Of a DNA stretch of 64,000 nucleotides, positions 1-8,751 are shown piece after piece. Positions within the stretch are counted from its first letter, which is position 1; each line of letters starts with the position of its first letter. A program made the position numbers and the translations under genes. Location: NCBI RefSeq assembly GCF_026340095.1, contig NZ_JAPEPO010000001.1, positions 2,108,001 to 2,172,000 on the forward strand, in the 5' to 3' direction. The notes under the pieces are model-generated. The model was not told the DNA's origin, did not search any database, and saw only the letters and a program-made list of their open reading frames with translations. The DNA is from Streptomyces sp. NBC_01446. Lineage in GTDB: Bacteria > Actinomycetota > Actinomycetes > Streptomycetales > Streptomycetaceae.

Positions 1-963
1 CGCGACCCAGCCGGCGAGCGTCAGCGGCGCCGCAGCGTGCTCGCCGTACGGGCCCACGCAGCGCCGGGCCAGAGCTCGCCAAAGCCGCAGAGCCAGCGGC
101 GCCTCGTCGCCCTCCATCCACTCGGCCGCATGATCCCGGGTCAGTCGGTCCTGGAGGCCCAGGATCAACCTGGCCGCCTCGTCGTGCGCGAGCTGCTCGT
201 CGTCCCTGAGATCCGTTTCCAGCGTGTCGTCGCCGGTCGGCAGGTGCCCGAAACGGCTCCAGACCCGCCGTGCGAGATCGAGCGTCTCGTCCGCGACCTC
301 GGCCCGCGGGACTCCGGCGAGAATCCTGGGGACGAGAGCCATAGCCGCGGCGTCCAGCGCGTGCTCCTGTTGTGGCACGGCTGCCGTCTGCCAGGGCGTG
401 AGCCGGGCCCTCATCTCCCTCAGCGGGCGCCGCACTTGGATGCCCGCATAAGTCATCGCGGCCGCTGTGACGGACGTACCGGACGCGGCCAACGGTGTGC
501 CGTCGGGCGGGCAGCACTCCTCGACCGGACAGCTGTACGACCAGAAGTGATCGTCGGAGATGCAGAGGGCCTCGACCACAGGCACATCCAGGCGGCCGCA
601 CGCCAAACGCAGCATCTGTGCCAGCGGTTGCAGGCGCTCCATGATCTGCCGCCCGGTCTCGGTGGTCTTCGGGTCCCGGCGCAGGAACGCGACGATGCCG
701 TCCGGCGTTCCGTCCTTGCGCTCGCATCCGCTGATCAGGCACTTGGCCATCTCTTCCGCGACGGATGGCCAGTCGCCAGGGCGCTCGGGGATTCCGAGTC
801 GCACGCGACCACCGAAGCGTCCGCGGTGCAGGGCGACAAGCACGATGCTGTCCTCGGGCTTGAACCCGAGCAAGTACGGGAGCACTTCGGCCAGTTCGGA
901 CGGGTTGCGCAGGGTGATCTGTTCCGTGCCGGGTGCGCCGGCCGCTTCGCTGTGATTCGTCAT
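1..963 (-). CDS. DUF4192 domain protein, 3' end outside window
   Basis: A continuous reading frame of 321 codons begins at an ATG at 963 (MTNHSEAAGAPG) and runs off the left edge, so the C-terminus is missing. The segments around residues 15 to 50 (ITLRNPSELAEVLPYLLGF, then EDSIVLVAL) match the start of the DUF4192 family of actinobacteria, whose members are uncharacterised. No signal peptide or clear membrane segment is visible. The region upstream of the start carries two DnaA-box sequences, so regulation by DnaA or a replication-linked role is possible, but that is inference only. Confidence 0.75.
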   Translation of the reverse strand, partial: MTNHSEAAGAPGTEQITLRNPSELAEVLPYLLGFKPEDSIVLVALHRGRFGGRVRLGIPERPGDWPSVAEEMAKCLISGCERKDGTPDGIVAFLRRDPKTTETGRQIMERLQPLAQMLRLACGRLDVPVVEALCISDDHFWSYSCPVEECCPPDGTPLAASGTSVTAAAMTYAGIQVRRPLREMRARLTPWQTAAVPQQEHALDAAAMALVPRILAGVPRAEVADETLDLARRVWSRFGHLPTGDDTLETDLRDDEQLAHDEAARLILGLQDRLTRDHAAEWMEGDEAPLALRLWRALARRCVGPYGEHAAAPLTLAGWVA

Positions 964-1003
964 GTGACGACCATGCCGCGAATCTCAAGATTCCGTTTTG
1001 ACC

Positions 1004-1045
1004 TGTGGATAACCCGGATCAGGGACACGACAGGAGTTGTCCACA
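1004..1045. promoter_or_regulatory. pair of inverted DnaA-box sequences
   Basis: TTATCCACA lies on the minus strand at 1004 to 1012 and TTGTCCACA on the plus strand at 1037 to 1045, 41 to 82 bases upstream of the DUF4192 start. TTGTCCACA is the Streptomyces DnaA-box consensus and TTATCCACA the E. coli one. The extended arms CCTGTGGA and TCCACAGG make an inverted pair 33 bases apart. Two boxes alone do not make an origin; they suggest DnaA binding at a promoter. Confidence 0.5.
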
Positions 1046-1123
1046 GGCAAGGAGGGTCACTAGCATGAAGCGACCCATCAGGTCATGCTTGTCCCGGGCG
1101 AGTTGGCTGTTGCCGACGGGAAG

Positions 1124-1156
1124 GCCGGTCGCCCGCCGGTGCGTCGGGCGACCGGC
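1124..1156 (-). terminator. GC-rich hairpin downstream of recQ
   Basis: A perfect 12-base inverted repeat (GCCGGTCGCCCG, 9-base loop, CGGGCGACCGGC) lies about 200 bases after the recQ stop and before the next gene on the same strand. There is no T-run, which is common for Streptomyces terminators. The rest of the 390-base gap between the DUF4192 gene and recQ holds only the DnaA boxes. Confidence 0.55.
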
Positions 1157-1353
1157 AGGCTTCGGGGTCCAATCACCCAACGCCAATTGCAGCAGGCGCT
1201 GTTGGCCACGGCACCTCGGCCAAGGGCGCCGACGCTGACGTCAGGTCAGCGGCAGGGCATAGGCGGGACTTCGGGCGTGAGGCACACGCCGAGCTCAGGC
1301 GAGCCCCCCGTCCTCGTGGTCGGGTGAGGCTCTGCCCTGAGTGGTCAAATGCC

Positions 1354-3513
1354 TCAGCCCGCCGCAGCCAGGACCAATGGCAGGACCTGCTCGCTCCCCG
1401 CCTTCCGGAGCAGCCGCGCAGCGACCGCGAGGGTCCAGCCGGAGTCCGTGTAGTCGTCCACGAGCAGGACGGGACCGGGAGCGCCGGCCAGGGCGGCGGC
1501 CAGGTCGTCAGGAACGGTGAAGGTGCCTGACAGCGCCCTGAGGCGCTGGGCGGAATTGCTGCGGCGTACCGGGTGTACGTCCCCCGGCCCCGTGTACGCC
1601 AGCGTGCCCAGGAAGGGGAGGCGGCCGATGGTCGCGATTCCCTGGGCAAGCGAACCGACCAGTTGCGGCCGGGTCAGGGACGGCACGGCGACGACTCCCA
1701 CCGGTCGGGCAGAGGCGTCCGGAACAGTCGGCGCCCAGCCCCCGGGCGAGCGTGCCCAGTCGGCGATGACCGCCACCGCGGCCTTCAGGACGTCGTCGGG
1801 GACTGGCCCGTCGGGCGCGTTCTCGGCCAGCAGCGGGCGGAGTCGGTTGCCCCAGCCGATGTCCGAGAGCCGTCCCAGGGCGCGCCCGGTGGAGCACTGT
1901 TCCTTGGCCGGGATGCGCCCCTTGAGGTCGATGCCCAGTGCGGGCATCCCCGTCGGCCACATGCGGCGCGGCTCGACCTCCACCCCCGGGCGGTCCAGCT
2001 CCCTGGCCGCCCCCGTCAGCACCTCCGCCGAAACCGAGGAATCGGCCCAGGCCCCGGCGCAGTTGTCGCAGCGGCCGCACGGAACCGCACCCTCGTCGTC
2101 CAGCTGCTCACGCAGGAACTCCATCCGGCACTGGGACGTGCTCGCGTAGTCGCGCATGGCCTGCTGCTCGGTCGACCGCTGCTTGGCCACCCACGCGTAG
2201 CGCTCGGAGTCATACACCCAGTCGGCCCCCGTGGCTGTCCAGCCACCCTTGACGCGCTTGACCGCGCCGTCCACGTCCAGCACCTTCAACATCGACTCCA
2301 GGCGGCTGCGCCGGAGATCGACTGCCGCCTCCAGGGTGGGCACGGACAGCGGACGTCCGGCACCCTCGAGAGCCGACAGGGTCTGCCGTACCTGCGCCTC
2401 GGGCGGGAAGGCCGTATCGGCGAAGTAGCGCCAGATGGCCTCGTCCTCCTTGCCCGGCAGCAGCAGCACATCGGCGTGGGCCACACCACGGCCCGCACGC
2501 CCCACCTGCTGGTAGTAGGCGATCGGCGAGGACGGCGAGCCGAGATGGATCACGAATCCCAGGTCCGGCTTGTCGAAGCCCATCCCCAGCGCGGAGGTCG
2601 CGACCAGCGCCTTCACCCGGTTCTCCTGGAGGTCGATCTCGGCCTGGAGCCGGTCGGCGTTCTCCGTCTTGCCCGTGTACGAGGCCACATTGAAGCCGCG
2701 CTGTCGCAGGAAGGCCGTGGCCTCCTCGGCCGCGGCGACCGTCAGCGTGTAGATGATGCCGGAGCCCTGAAGCTCGTCCAAGTGCTCGGCGAGCCAGCCC
2801 AGACGGTGCGCAGCGTCCGGCAACCGGACGACGCCCAGGCGCAGGCTTTCCCGATCCAGGGGGCCGCGGAGCACCAGCGCTTCGCCGGCTCCCGTACCCA
2901 GCTGATCTGCGACGTCCGCCGTGACCCGCGCGTTCGCCGTCGCGGTGGTGGCCAGTACCGGCACACCGGCGGGAAGCTCGGCCAGCATGGCCCGCAGCCG
3001 GCGGTAGTCCGGCCGGAAATCATGGCCCCAGTCGGAGATGCAGTGCGCCTCGTCGACGACGAGCAGTCCCGTCGTGGCCGCGAGCTTGGGCAGGACCTGA
3101 TCACGGAAATCCACGGAATTGAGGCGTTCCGGGCTCACGAGGAGGACGTCGGTCTCGCCGCGCTCGACCTCCTCGTAGATCGTGTCCCATTCCTCCGGGT
3201 TGGCCGAGTTGATGGTGCGCGCCTGGATGCCGGCCCGCGCCGCGGACTCGACCTGGTTACGCATGAGCGCGAGCAGCGGCGAGATGATCACTGTGGGACC
3301 GGAGCCACGCCGCCGCAGCAGGGCCGTGGCCACGAAGTACACCGCTGACTTGCCCCAACCGGTGCGCTGCACGACAAGAGCACGGCGACGCTCCTCGACC
3401 AGGGCCGCCACCGCCTGCCACTGGTCCTCCCGAAGGCGTGCCGAACCCCCCGGATCGCCGACCAGCTCAGCGAGGATGGCGTCGGCTTCGGCACGCAGCT
3501 CCTGGTTACTCAT
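1354..3513 (-). CDS. recQ: RecQ-family ATP-dependent DNA helicase with C-terminal phosphoribosyltransferase-like domain
   Basis: An SF2 3'-5' DNA helicase for recombination and repair. Residues are numbered from the ATG at 3513 (MSNQELRAEAD); the frame is open further upstream but that part looks non-coding. Walker A (TGWGKS) is near residue 55 and the DEAH box (VVDEAHCISDWGHDF) near 150. The RecQ zinc-binding cysteines are present around QCRMEF and CGRCDNC. About 200 residues after the zinc module end in VLLVDDYTDSGWTL, a PRPP-binding-loop signature, so the protein is 719 residues with a PRTase-like tail rather than the usual HRDC domain. The tail may be regulatory; no activity can be assigned from sequence. 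Confidence 0.9.
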   Translation of the reverse strand: MSNQELRAEADAILAELVGDPGGSARLREDQWQAVAALVEERRRALVVQRTGWGKSAVYFVATALLRRRGSGPTVIISPLLALMRNQVESAARAGIQARTINSANPEEWDTIYEEVERGETDVLLVSPERLNSVDFRDQVLPKLAATTGLLVVDEAHCISDWGHDFRPDYRRLRAMLAELPAGVPVLATTATANARVTADVADQLGTGAGEALVLRGPLDRESLRLGVVRLPDAAHRLGWLAEHLDELQGSGIIYTLTVAAAEEATAFLRQRGFNVASYTGKTENADRLQAEIDLQENRVKALVATSALGMGFDKPDLGFVIHLGSPSSPIAYYQQVGRAGRGVAHADVLLLPGKEDEAIWRYFADTAFPPEAQVRQTLSALEGAGRPLSVPTLEAAVDLRRSRLESMLKVLDVDGAVKRVKGGWTATGADWVYDSERYAWVAKQRSTEQQAMRDYASTSQCRMEFLREQLDDEGAVPCGRCDNCAGAWADSSVSAEVLTGAARELDRPGVEVEPRRMWPTGMPALGIDLKGRIPAKEQCSTGRALGRLSDIGWGNRLRPLLAENAPDGPVPDDVLKAAVAVIADWARSPGGWAPTVPDASARPVGVVAVPSLTRPQLVGSLAQGIATIGRLPFLGTLAYTGPGDVHPVRRSNSAQRLRALSGTFTVPDDLAAALAGAPGPVLLVDDYTDSGWTLAVAARLLRKAGSEQVLPLVLAAAG

Positions 3514-3919
3514 GCCCCCATGCAACCCCACACCACTGACAACGGCCCAATCCCCCGCCGTGATGATCACCGTCGGCCCTGTCCACCCGGCCGCCCGGAG
3601 GGGGTCCCACCAGGCACGAGCCGTTCCTGATTCCATTCCCCGGGCACCCGGATCAACGAGGTCGGGCGGTGTTACCGCTGGTCCTGGCCGTAAAGGCGTG
3701 ATCCTGGCGTCGCAGGCGGCGGCATTGGGCAGGGATATAGCTGACGCTTCCCCAGATACCGGCCCCCGGCCTCAATTGCTCGTTGCCGCAAGCCAGTGCG
3801 AAGGGAAGAATTGGAATCGCTCCCGCGCGGCTCGATCGTGGTCCGGTAGGGCTGTGCCGCGGTGCGCTCCCGCAGTCCGACCCCGCCCGCAGTGTGGGCG
3901 CGTAGCCGAAGGGAGGACC
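3514..3919. other. divergent intergenic region, 406 bases
   Basis: This separates recQ (minus) from the conserved hypothetical gene (plus) and must hold both promoters. Small ORFs in it have no recognisable protein content. I see no operator, hairpin or RNA gene. Confidence 0.5.
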
Positions 3920-4561
3920 GTGACCTTCGGATTCGCTCCGTCCTCGGCGGCATCGTTGTCGACGTCATCGACGCGTGCCGACATGTCCGCCGACTCCGCC
4001 AACCAACTCGCCAGGATCCTCGAACCCGCGGAATGGGCCGCGGCGGGGATCCCGCTGCTGCGTAATCCGCGCGAGGTCGTCAGCGGCCTGCACGCCCGGC
4101 ACCGCCCCAAGCCCCAGACGGCCGTCGTGGCCGTTCTCGATACGGAGGAGCGGCTCAGGGCCAGCGCGTCGTTCACCCGGCGCGCGAGCGCGGCGGACGG
4201 CTGGGTGTTCCGCAACTCGCTGCTCACGCACCTGCGCCGGGTCATCCCGCACGACCTCCGACGCCGTACCCCGGTGCGAACGGCCGTGCTGCTCTACTGC
4301 CGTGAGGGCGACGCGCATTGGACGGAGGAGGACGGTGCGTGGATGTGGGGGCTGCGGGATGCGTGCACACTTCATGGGCTGCGCTGCGGGGCGTACATCA
4401 CCATGACGCGGGACGGCTGGCAGGTACTCGGCGAAGGGCGCGGTGGCAGGCGACCGAGCCTTGGATCGACGCCCGAAGCGTACGAGGGCGGCAGCGAGCT
4501 GCCACTCCCGCGCGCAGGAGGAGCCGCGTCGGAGGTACTGCGCCGCGCGGCTGCCCGCTGA
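3920..4561 (+). CDS. conserved hypothetical protein
   Basis: 213 residues. The GTG start at 3920 is chosen because GGGAGG sits four bases upstream, while the much longer open frame before it lacks protein-like content. The product is soluble, with no signal peptide or membrane segment. A central ordered block (LLRNPREVVSGLHARHRP, then WVFRNSLLTHLRRVIPHDLR) looks conserved, and the C-terminus is basic and low complexity. I do not recognise a domain. Its neighbour at 4683 to 5348 is convergent. Confidence 0.7.
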   Translation: MTFGFAPSSAASLSTSSTRADMSADSANQLARILEPAEWAAAGIPLLRNPREVVSGLHARHRPKPQTAVVAVLDTEERLRASASFTRRASAADGWVFRNSLLTHLRRVIPHDLRRRTPVRTAVLLYCREGDAHWTEEDGAWMWGLRDACTLHGLRCGAYITMTRDGWQVLGEGRGGRRPSLGSTPEAYEGGSELPLPRAGGAASEVLRRAAAR

Positions 4562-4682
4562 GAGCTGCCGCGGAAACGAGCCCTGCCGACACGAGTCCCC
4601 TGCCGACACGAGCGGCAGACACACGGCGCCGCCGGCCGCCCGCGGAACCGTCGAGCGGTCCGGGCAGCCGGCGCGCGACGTG

Positions 4683-5348
4683 TCAGACTCCGGCACCCAG
4701 CAGGGCGTTGATCCGCTGCGGGTCGCCGCACACGATCAGCAGGGCGCCCGCCCGGCCGAGGGCGAGAGGCAGAGCGGTGGCGGCAGCCTCGTCGGCACCG
4801 CCGTTCAGCGCGACGACGACCACAGGCCGCTTCGAAGCGCGCTCGGCGGCCCCGGCGTCGGCGTAGAAGACGTCGTCACCCGCGTCGTGCTGCGCCCAGT
4901 AGGCGGTGTCGCCGAAGGACAGCTCGTGCGTGGCCCACGGGTGCGGGTCACCGGTGGTGATCACCAGTACCTCGCCGGGCGCGCGGCCCGAGTCGAGGAG
5001 CAGGTCGACGGCTTCCTCCGCGGCGTCCAGGGCGCCCTCGACCGAAGCCGGGATCAGCTGGATCTGCGGCTGCTCGGTCGCGTCCGGCGAGGCGGGCGCG
5101 GCCGGCACGGCTGCGGGGGCGGCCGGAGCCGAAGGCCCCGGCTTGGCGGCGGACACCGACTCGCGCGACGTGCGCTGCGCGGGCGGCATCGGCCGTGCGG
5201 GACCCGGGCGTCCGGGTCGCGGCGGCGCCGCGGGACGCGGGCCGGGTACGGGGCGGGGGGTCGGCGCGTTGCGGCCGCTGGGGGCCGAAGTGGCGCAGGG
5301 ACCCTGGGCACTCTCGTGAATCTGAGACTCCTCGGGAAGGAGAGGCAT
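4683..5348 (-). CDS. hypothetical protein with Pro/Ala-rich N-terminus and a segment resembling a helicase C-terminal region
   Basis: 221 residues from the ATG at 5348; an in-frame ATG at 5399 is an alternative. Residues 15 to about 85 are rich in Pro, Ala and Arg and likely disordered. The C-terminal 130 residues form an ordered alpha/beta region containing GEVLVITTGDPHPWATH and DDVFYADAG. These resemble a segment seen near the C-terminus of some actinobacterial UvrD-like SF1 helicases, but no ATPase motif is present. It lies 67 bases downstream of rnhB in the same direction and may be cotranscribed. Function unknown. Confidence 0.65.
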   Translation of the reverse strand: MPLLPEESQIHESAQGPCATSAPSGRNAPTPRPVPGPRPAAPPRPGRPGPARPMPPAQRTSRESVSAAKPGPSAPAAPAAVPAAPASPDATEQPQIQLIPASVEGALDAAEEAVDLLLDSGRAPGEVLVITTGDPHPWATHELSFGDTAYWAQHDAGDDVFYADAGAAERASKRPVVVVALNGGADEAAATALPLALGRAGALLIVCGDPQRINALLGAGV

Positions 5349-5415
5349 GAGCTGATATCTATCAAACGCCGGTGCGAGTAGCCCCGGCGGGTGGCACATG
5401 AGTGCGAACGGAAGA

Positions 5416-6117
5416 TCAGAAGTCGAAGCCGAGCTGGCCTTCGATCTCCGGAACGTTTCCGTCCGCCCAGGTGCGGGCCTTCTTGAGGTGCCGCCACTGG
5501 GGCAGCGCATCAAGATACGCCCACGTGAGCCGGTGGTACGGGGTGGGTCCCCGCTCCTCCAGCGCGGCCTTGTGGACCGGCGACGGATAACCGGCGTTGT
5601 CCGCAAAACCGAAGTCTGCATGTTCGATGCCCAGTTCGGCCATCATTTTGTCGCGCCGAACCTTGGCGATCACCGATGCCGCGGCGACGGCCACACAGGA
5701 CCGGTCGCCCTTGATCACCGTACGGACCTGCCAGGGAGCGCCGAGGTAGTTGTGCTTGCCGTCGAGGATGACCGCGTCCGGACGGACCGGGAGGGCCTCG
5801 AGAGCGCGCCCCGCGGCGAGCCGCAGCGCGGCCGTCATCCCCAGCTCGTCGATCTCCTCGTGGGAGGCGTGCCCGAGAGCATGTGCCGTCACCCAGCTCT
5901 CCAGCGTCTCGGCGAGCACATCGCGCCGCTTCGGGCTGATCAGCTTGGAGTCGGTGAGACCTTCGGGCGGTCGGCGCAGTCCGGTGACGGCGGCGCACAC
6001 AGTGACCGGTCCCGCCCACGCACCGCGACCGACCTCGTCCACACCGGCGACGATCTTGGCTCCGGTGGTGGCGCGCAGTGAGCGCTCGACGCTGTGAGTG
6101 GGTGGTTCGTACGGCAT
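5416..6117 (-). CDS. rnhB: ribonuclease HII
   Basis: Removes ribonucleotides and RNA primers from RNA-DNA hybrids. 233 residues from the ATG at 6117 (MPYEPPTHS). The signature [15 protein letters not shown] near residues 24 to 38 gives the first acidic metal ligands (DE), with further acidic residues in [12 protein letters not shown] and in VILDGKHN. Length is normal for the family. Confidence 0.95.
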   Translation of the reverse strand: MPYEPPTHSVERSLRATTGAKIVAGVDEVGRGAWAGPVTVCAAVTGLRRPPEGLTDSKLISPKRRDVLAETLESWVTAHALGHASHEEIDELGMTAALRLAAGRALEALPVRPDAVILDGKHNYLGAPWQVRTVIKGDRSCVAVAAASVIAKVRRDKMMAELGIEHADFGFADNAGYPSPVHKAALEERGPTPYHRLTWAYLDALPQWRHLKKARTWADGNVPEIEGQLGFDF

Positions 6118-6293
6118 GGCGCCAGATAGCGTACGCCGCCTCACCCCCTCAGCGACACCCGGTACGACCAGCCGGTCTCCACAGGTGAGACCGGTGAGGC
6201 AGGAACCTGCGGTTCACGGCCGACCGGACGGAGGCGCGGCCCCTGACGCCAGGCCTGAATCCACAGCCCGCAAGCCGCCGGCGCCGCCCCGCG

Positions 6294-6917
6294 TCACGCC
6301 CCCAGCGGCCGCAGCAGCGGAACCATCACCTGATCGATCATCTCCGTGAGATCACGCTCGCCCCATTCGCTCGCGCACACCTTCGACCGGTACATCATCA
6401 TCGCCGGGATGACATCGCAGACGTATGCGTCCGTGGCGCCGGGACGCACCTCCCCCCGCTCGATCCCACGGCGTACGACCTCCTTGATCAGCTCGACGCT
6501 CGGCTCGACGACACCCTCGAAGATCACCTCATGGAAGCGCTGGGCCGTCGCCGAGTCGCATTCGTGAAGCACCGACCGCAGAGCGAAGCCGGGGCGCGAG
6601 TACATCGCCTCACGCATCAGGCGGCACAGCTCGAGCAGGTCCTCCCGGACGCTGCCGCGGTCCGGCGCTCCGTCGAGCCTGGGCAGGGCCGCCTGGAGGG
6701 CGTCCGCGACGAGCTGCTCCTTGGAGGGCCAGCGGCGGTAGACGGCGGCCTTGCCCGTCTGCGCCCCGGCGGCGACGCCTTCCATCGTGAGGGCGTTCCA
6801 GCCGACCGTACTGAGCTGCTCCAGCGCGGCTTCCAGGATGGCCCGCTCCAGGACAGGGCCACGCCGGCGCAGGGTGGCCGTCCGAGCGGGGGCGGCCGTC
6901 CAGCGCGAAGTATCCAT
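6294..6917 (-). CDS. TetR-family transcriptional repressor
   Basis: 207 residues. The ATG at 6917 is preceded by GGAGAG at good spacing. The N-terminal helix-turn-helix (ILEAALEQLSTVGWNALTME, then TGKAAVYRRWPSKEQLV) spans about residues 20 to 70, followed by a ligand-binding region of the type often seen controlling exporters. It is transcribed divergently from the MFS exporter at 7055, and two near-identical palindromes lie between them, so it probably represses both the exporter and itself until an unknown drug-like ligand binds. Confidence 0.9.
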   Translation of the reverse strand: MDTSRWTAAPARTATLRRRGPVLERAILEAALEQLSTVGWNALTMEGVAAGAQTGKAAVYRRWPSKEQLVADALQAALPRLDGAPDRGSVREDLLELCRLMREAMYSRPGFALRSVLHECDSATAQRFHEVIFEGVVEPSVELIKEVVRRGIERGEVRPGATDAYVCDVIPAMMMYRSKVCASEWGERDLTEMIDQVMVPLLRPLGA

Positions 6918-6962
6918 CGTCTTCTCTCCGTTGGGGATCCGGGTGTTCAAGGCAGTTTCTTC

Positions 6963-7031
6963 AGTGAACGGTTGCGTTCACTGATGGGGAGTCACTACCG
7001 TTCAGTTCGACAGTGAACGGTTACGTTCACT
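6963..7031. promoter_or_regulatory. two TetR operators between regulator and exporter
   Basis: Two 20-base palindromes, AGTGAACGGTTGCGTTCACT at 6963 to 6982 and AGTGAACGGTTACGTTCACT at 7012 to 7031, have 8-base arms (AGTGAACG and CGTTCACT) and differ at one central base. Their starts are 49 bases apart. Their size, symmetry and position in the divergent promoter region are those of TetR operators. Confidence 0.85.
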
Positions 7032-7054
7032 AACGCACTTGTGGGGGATCCATA

Positions 7055-8629
7055 GTGTCAACCTCTCAGTTAACTCAAGATCAGAAGCCGGACAAGGCAA
7101 GGAAGCCGGGAACAGCACGGCGGGCGGGGCACCCCGGCATGGCCCTGGCGGTCATCGCGGCCTGCCAACTCATGGTGGTACTGGACGCGACGATTGTGAA
7201 TATCGCGCTCCCGCACATTCAGGACGCGCTCAAGTTCAGTACGACAGACCTCACTTGGGTGGTCAGCGCGTACACGCTCACCTTCGGCGGCCTGCTGCTT
7301 CTCGGTGGCCGCGCGGGAGACATCCTCGGTCGCCGCCGGGTCTTCATGTCCGGCATCCTGCTCTTCACGCTGGCCTCCCTGCTCGGCGGACTCGCCCAGG
7401 AACCCTGGCAGTTGCTGGCGGCCCGGGCCCTGCAGGGCGTCGGTGGCGCGATCGCGTCGCCCACCTCGCTCGCCCTCATCACCACGACGTTCCCCGAAGG
7501 CCCCGAGCGGAACCGCGCGTTCGGCGTGTTCGCGGCCGTCTCCGCGGGCGGCGGCGCCGTCGGCCTCCTCGCCGGCGGCATGCTCACCGAATGGCTCGAC
7601 TGGCGCTGGGTGCTGTTCGTGAACGTACCCATCGGCATCCTCATCGCGGTACTCGCGCCGATGTACATCAACGAGTCCGAACGGCACCCGGGACGCTTCG
7701 ACATCGCGGGCGCGCTCACCTCCACTGCGGGCATGGCCTCGCTCGTGTACGGCTTCATCCGCGCGTCGGAGGAGGGCTGGCGGGACAGCGTCAGCGTGGG
7801 CTCGTTCGCCGCCGCGGTGGTGCTTCTGCTCGCCTTCGCATTCATCGAGAGCCGGGCGAAGGAACCCATCACTCCGCTCAGGATGTTCGCCGACCGCAAC
7901 CGCTCGGGCACCTACGTGATCATGCTGAGCCTGGCCGCGGCGATGTTCGGCATGTTCTTCTTCATCGTCCTGTTCGCACAGAACGTACTCGGCTACACGC
8001 CGATCGAGGCGGGCCTCGCCTTCCTCCCCGTGACGGTCGCGATCATCATCGGCGCCGGCCTGTCCCAGCGGCTGCTTCCGGTGCTCGGCCCCAAGCCGTT
8101 CATGATGACCGGCGCGACACTCGTCCTGCTCGGCCTCGGCTGGCAGACGTTCATCTCCCCCGACAGCTCGTACGTGGGTGGGGTGCTCGGCCCGATGCTG
8201 CTGTTCGGCCTCGGCATGGGACTCAACTTCGTGACGCTCACCCTGACCGCCGTCTCCGGAGTCGCCCAGCACGAGGCCGGCGCGGCGTCTGGGCTGCTCA
8301 ACGTGACGCAACAGGTGGGAGGTTCACTCGGCCTCTCCATCCTGACCACGGTCTTCGGTACGGCCAGCCGGAACGAGGCCAAGGACCAGATCCCGTCCTT
8401 CATGGCGCAGGCCACGCCCGAGCAGAAGGCGGAGTTCGCCAGGACCCATCAGCTCCCGGCTCCCTGGGGTCACCAGGTCCTGGCCGAGGGGATCTCGACC
8501 GCATTCATTCCGGCCGCGGCGATGGCACTGCTGGCCCTGGTCGTCGCCACTCTGGTGATCCGGGTGCGCAAGAGCGACCTGGAAGCGCTCGCGGGTACCG
8601 CGGGTGCGGCCGGGCCGGCGGGCGGCTGA
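7055..8629 (+). CDS. MFS drug exporter, DHA2 (EmrB/QacA) family
   Basis: 524 residues with about 14 predicted membrane helices and the family motifs: LDATIVNIALPHIQ in helix 1 and the loop GGRAGDILGRRRVF between helices 2 and 3. It likely exports a toxic compound using the proton gradient. The GTG start follows GGGGG by eight bases. Codon 6 (7070 to 7072) is TTA, so full expression should need the bldA tRNA. Regulated by the divergent TetR gene. Confidence 0.9.
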   Translation: MSTSQLTQDQKPDKARKPGTARRAGHPGMALAVIAACQLMVVLDATIVNIALPHIQDALKFSTTDLTWVVSAYTLTFGGLLLLGGRAGDILGRRRVFMSGILLFTLASLLGGLAQEPWQLLAARALQGVGGAIASPTSLALITTTFPEGPERNRAFGVFAAVSAGGGAVGLLAGGMLTEWLDWRWVLFVNVPIGILIAVLAPMYINESERHPGRFDIAGALTSTAGMASLVYGFIRASEEGWRDSVSVGSFAAAVVLLLAFAFIESRAKEPITPLRMFADRNRSGTYVIMLSLAAAMFGMFFFIVLFAQNVLGYTPIEAGLAFLPVTVAIIIGAGLSQRLLPVLGPKPFMMTGATLVLLGLGWQTFISPDSSYVGGVLGPMLLFGLGMGLNFVTLTLTAVSGVAQHEAGAASGLLNVTQQVGGSLGLSILTTVFGTASRNEAKDQIPSFMAQATPEQKAEFARTHQLPAPWGHQVLAEGISTAFIPAAAMALLALVVATLVIRVRKSDLEALAGTAGAAGPAGG

Positions 8630-8656
8630 CGGGGGGAGCCGCCCACCACGTGAAGT

Positions 8657-8715
8657 GGATGCCGGGCCGTCTCAGGTGCCGGGCCGTCCCAGGTGCCGAA
8701 GGCGGCCCGGCATCC
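8657..8715. terminator. hairpin between convergent genes
   Basis: GGATGCCGGGCCG at 8657 to 8669 pairs with CGGCCCGGCATCC at 8703 to 8715. The loop contains a second near-copy of the left arm, so alternative pairing is possible. It sits between the ends of the exporter and the ADP-ribosylglycohydrolase gene. Confidence 0.55.
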
Positions 8716-8751
8716 GCCACGCCAAGTGAGGCAGCGAGCGAGCCCCGCAGG

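Noticed and set aside
37..1068. Long plus-strand open frame at the left edge
   Set aside because: It is the antisense of a clear DUF4192 protein and has the Arg/His/Gly-rich composition of a GC-bias shadow.
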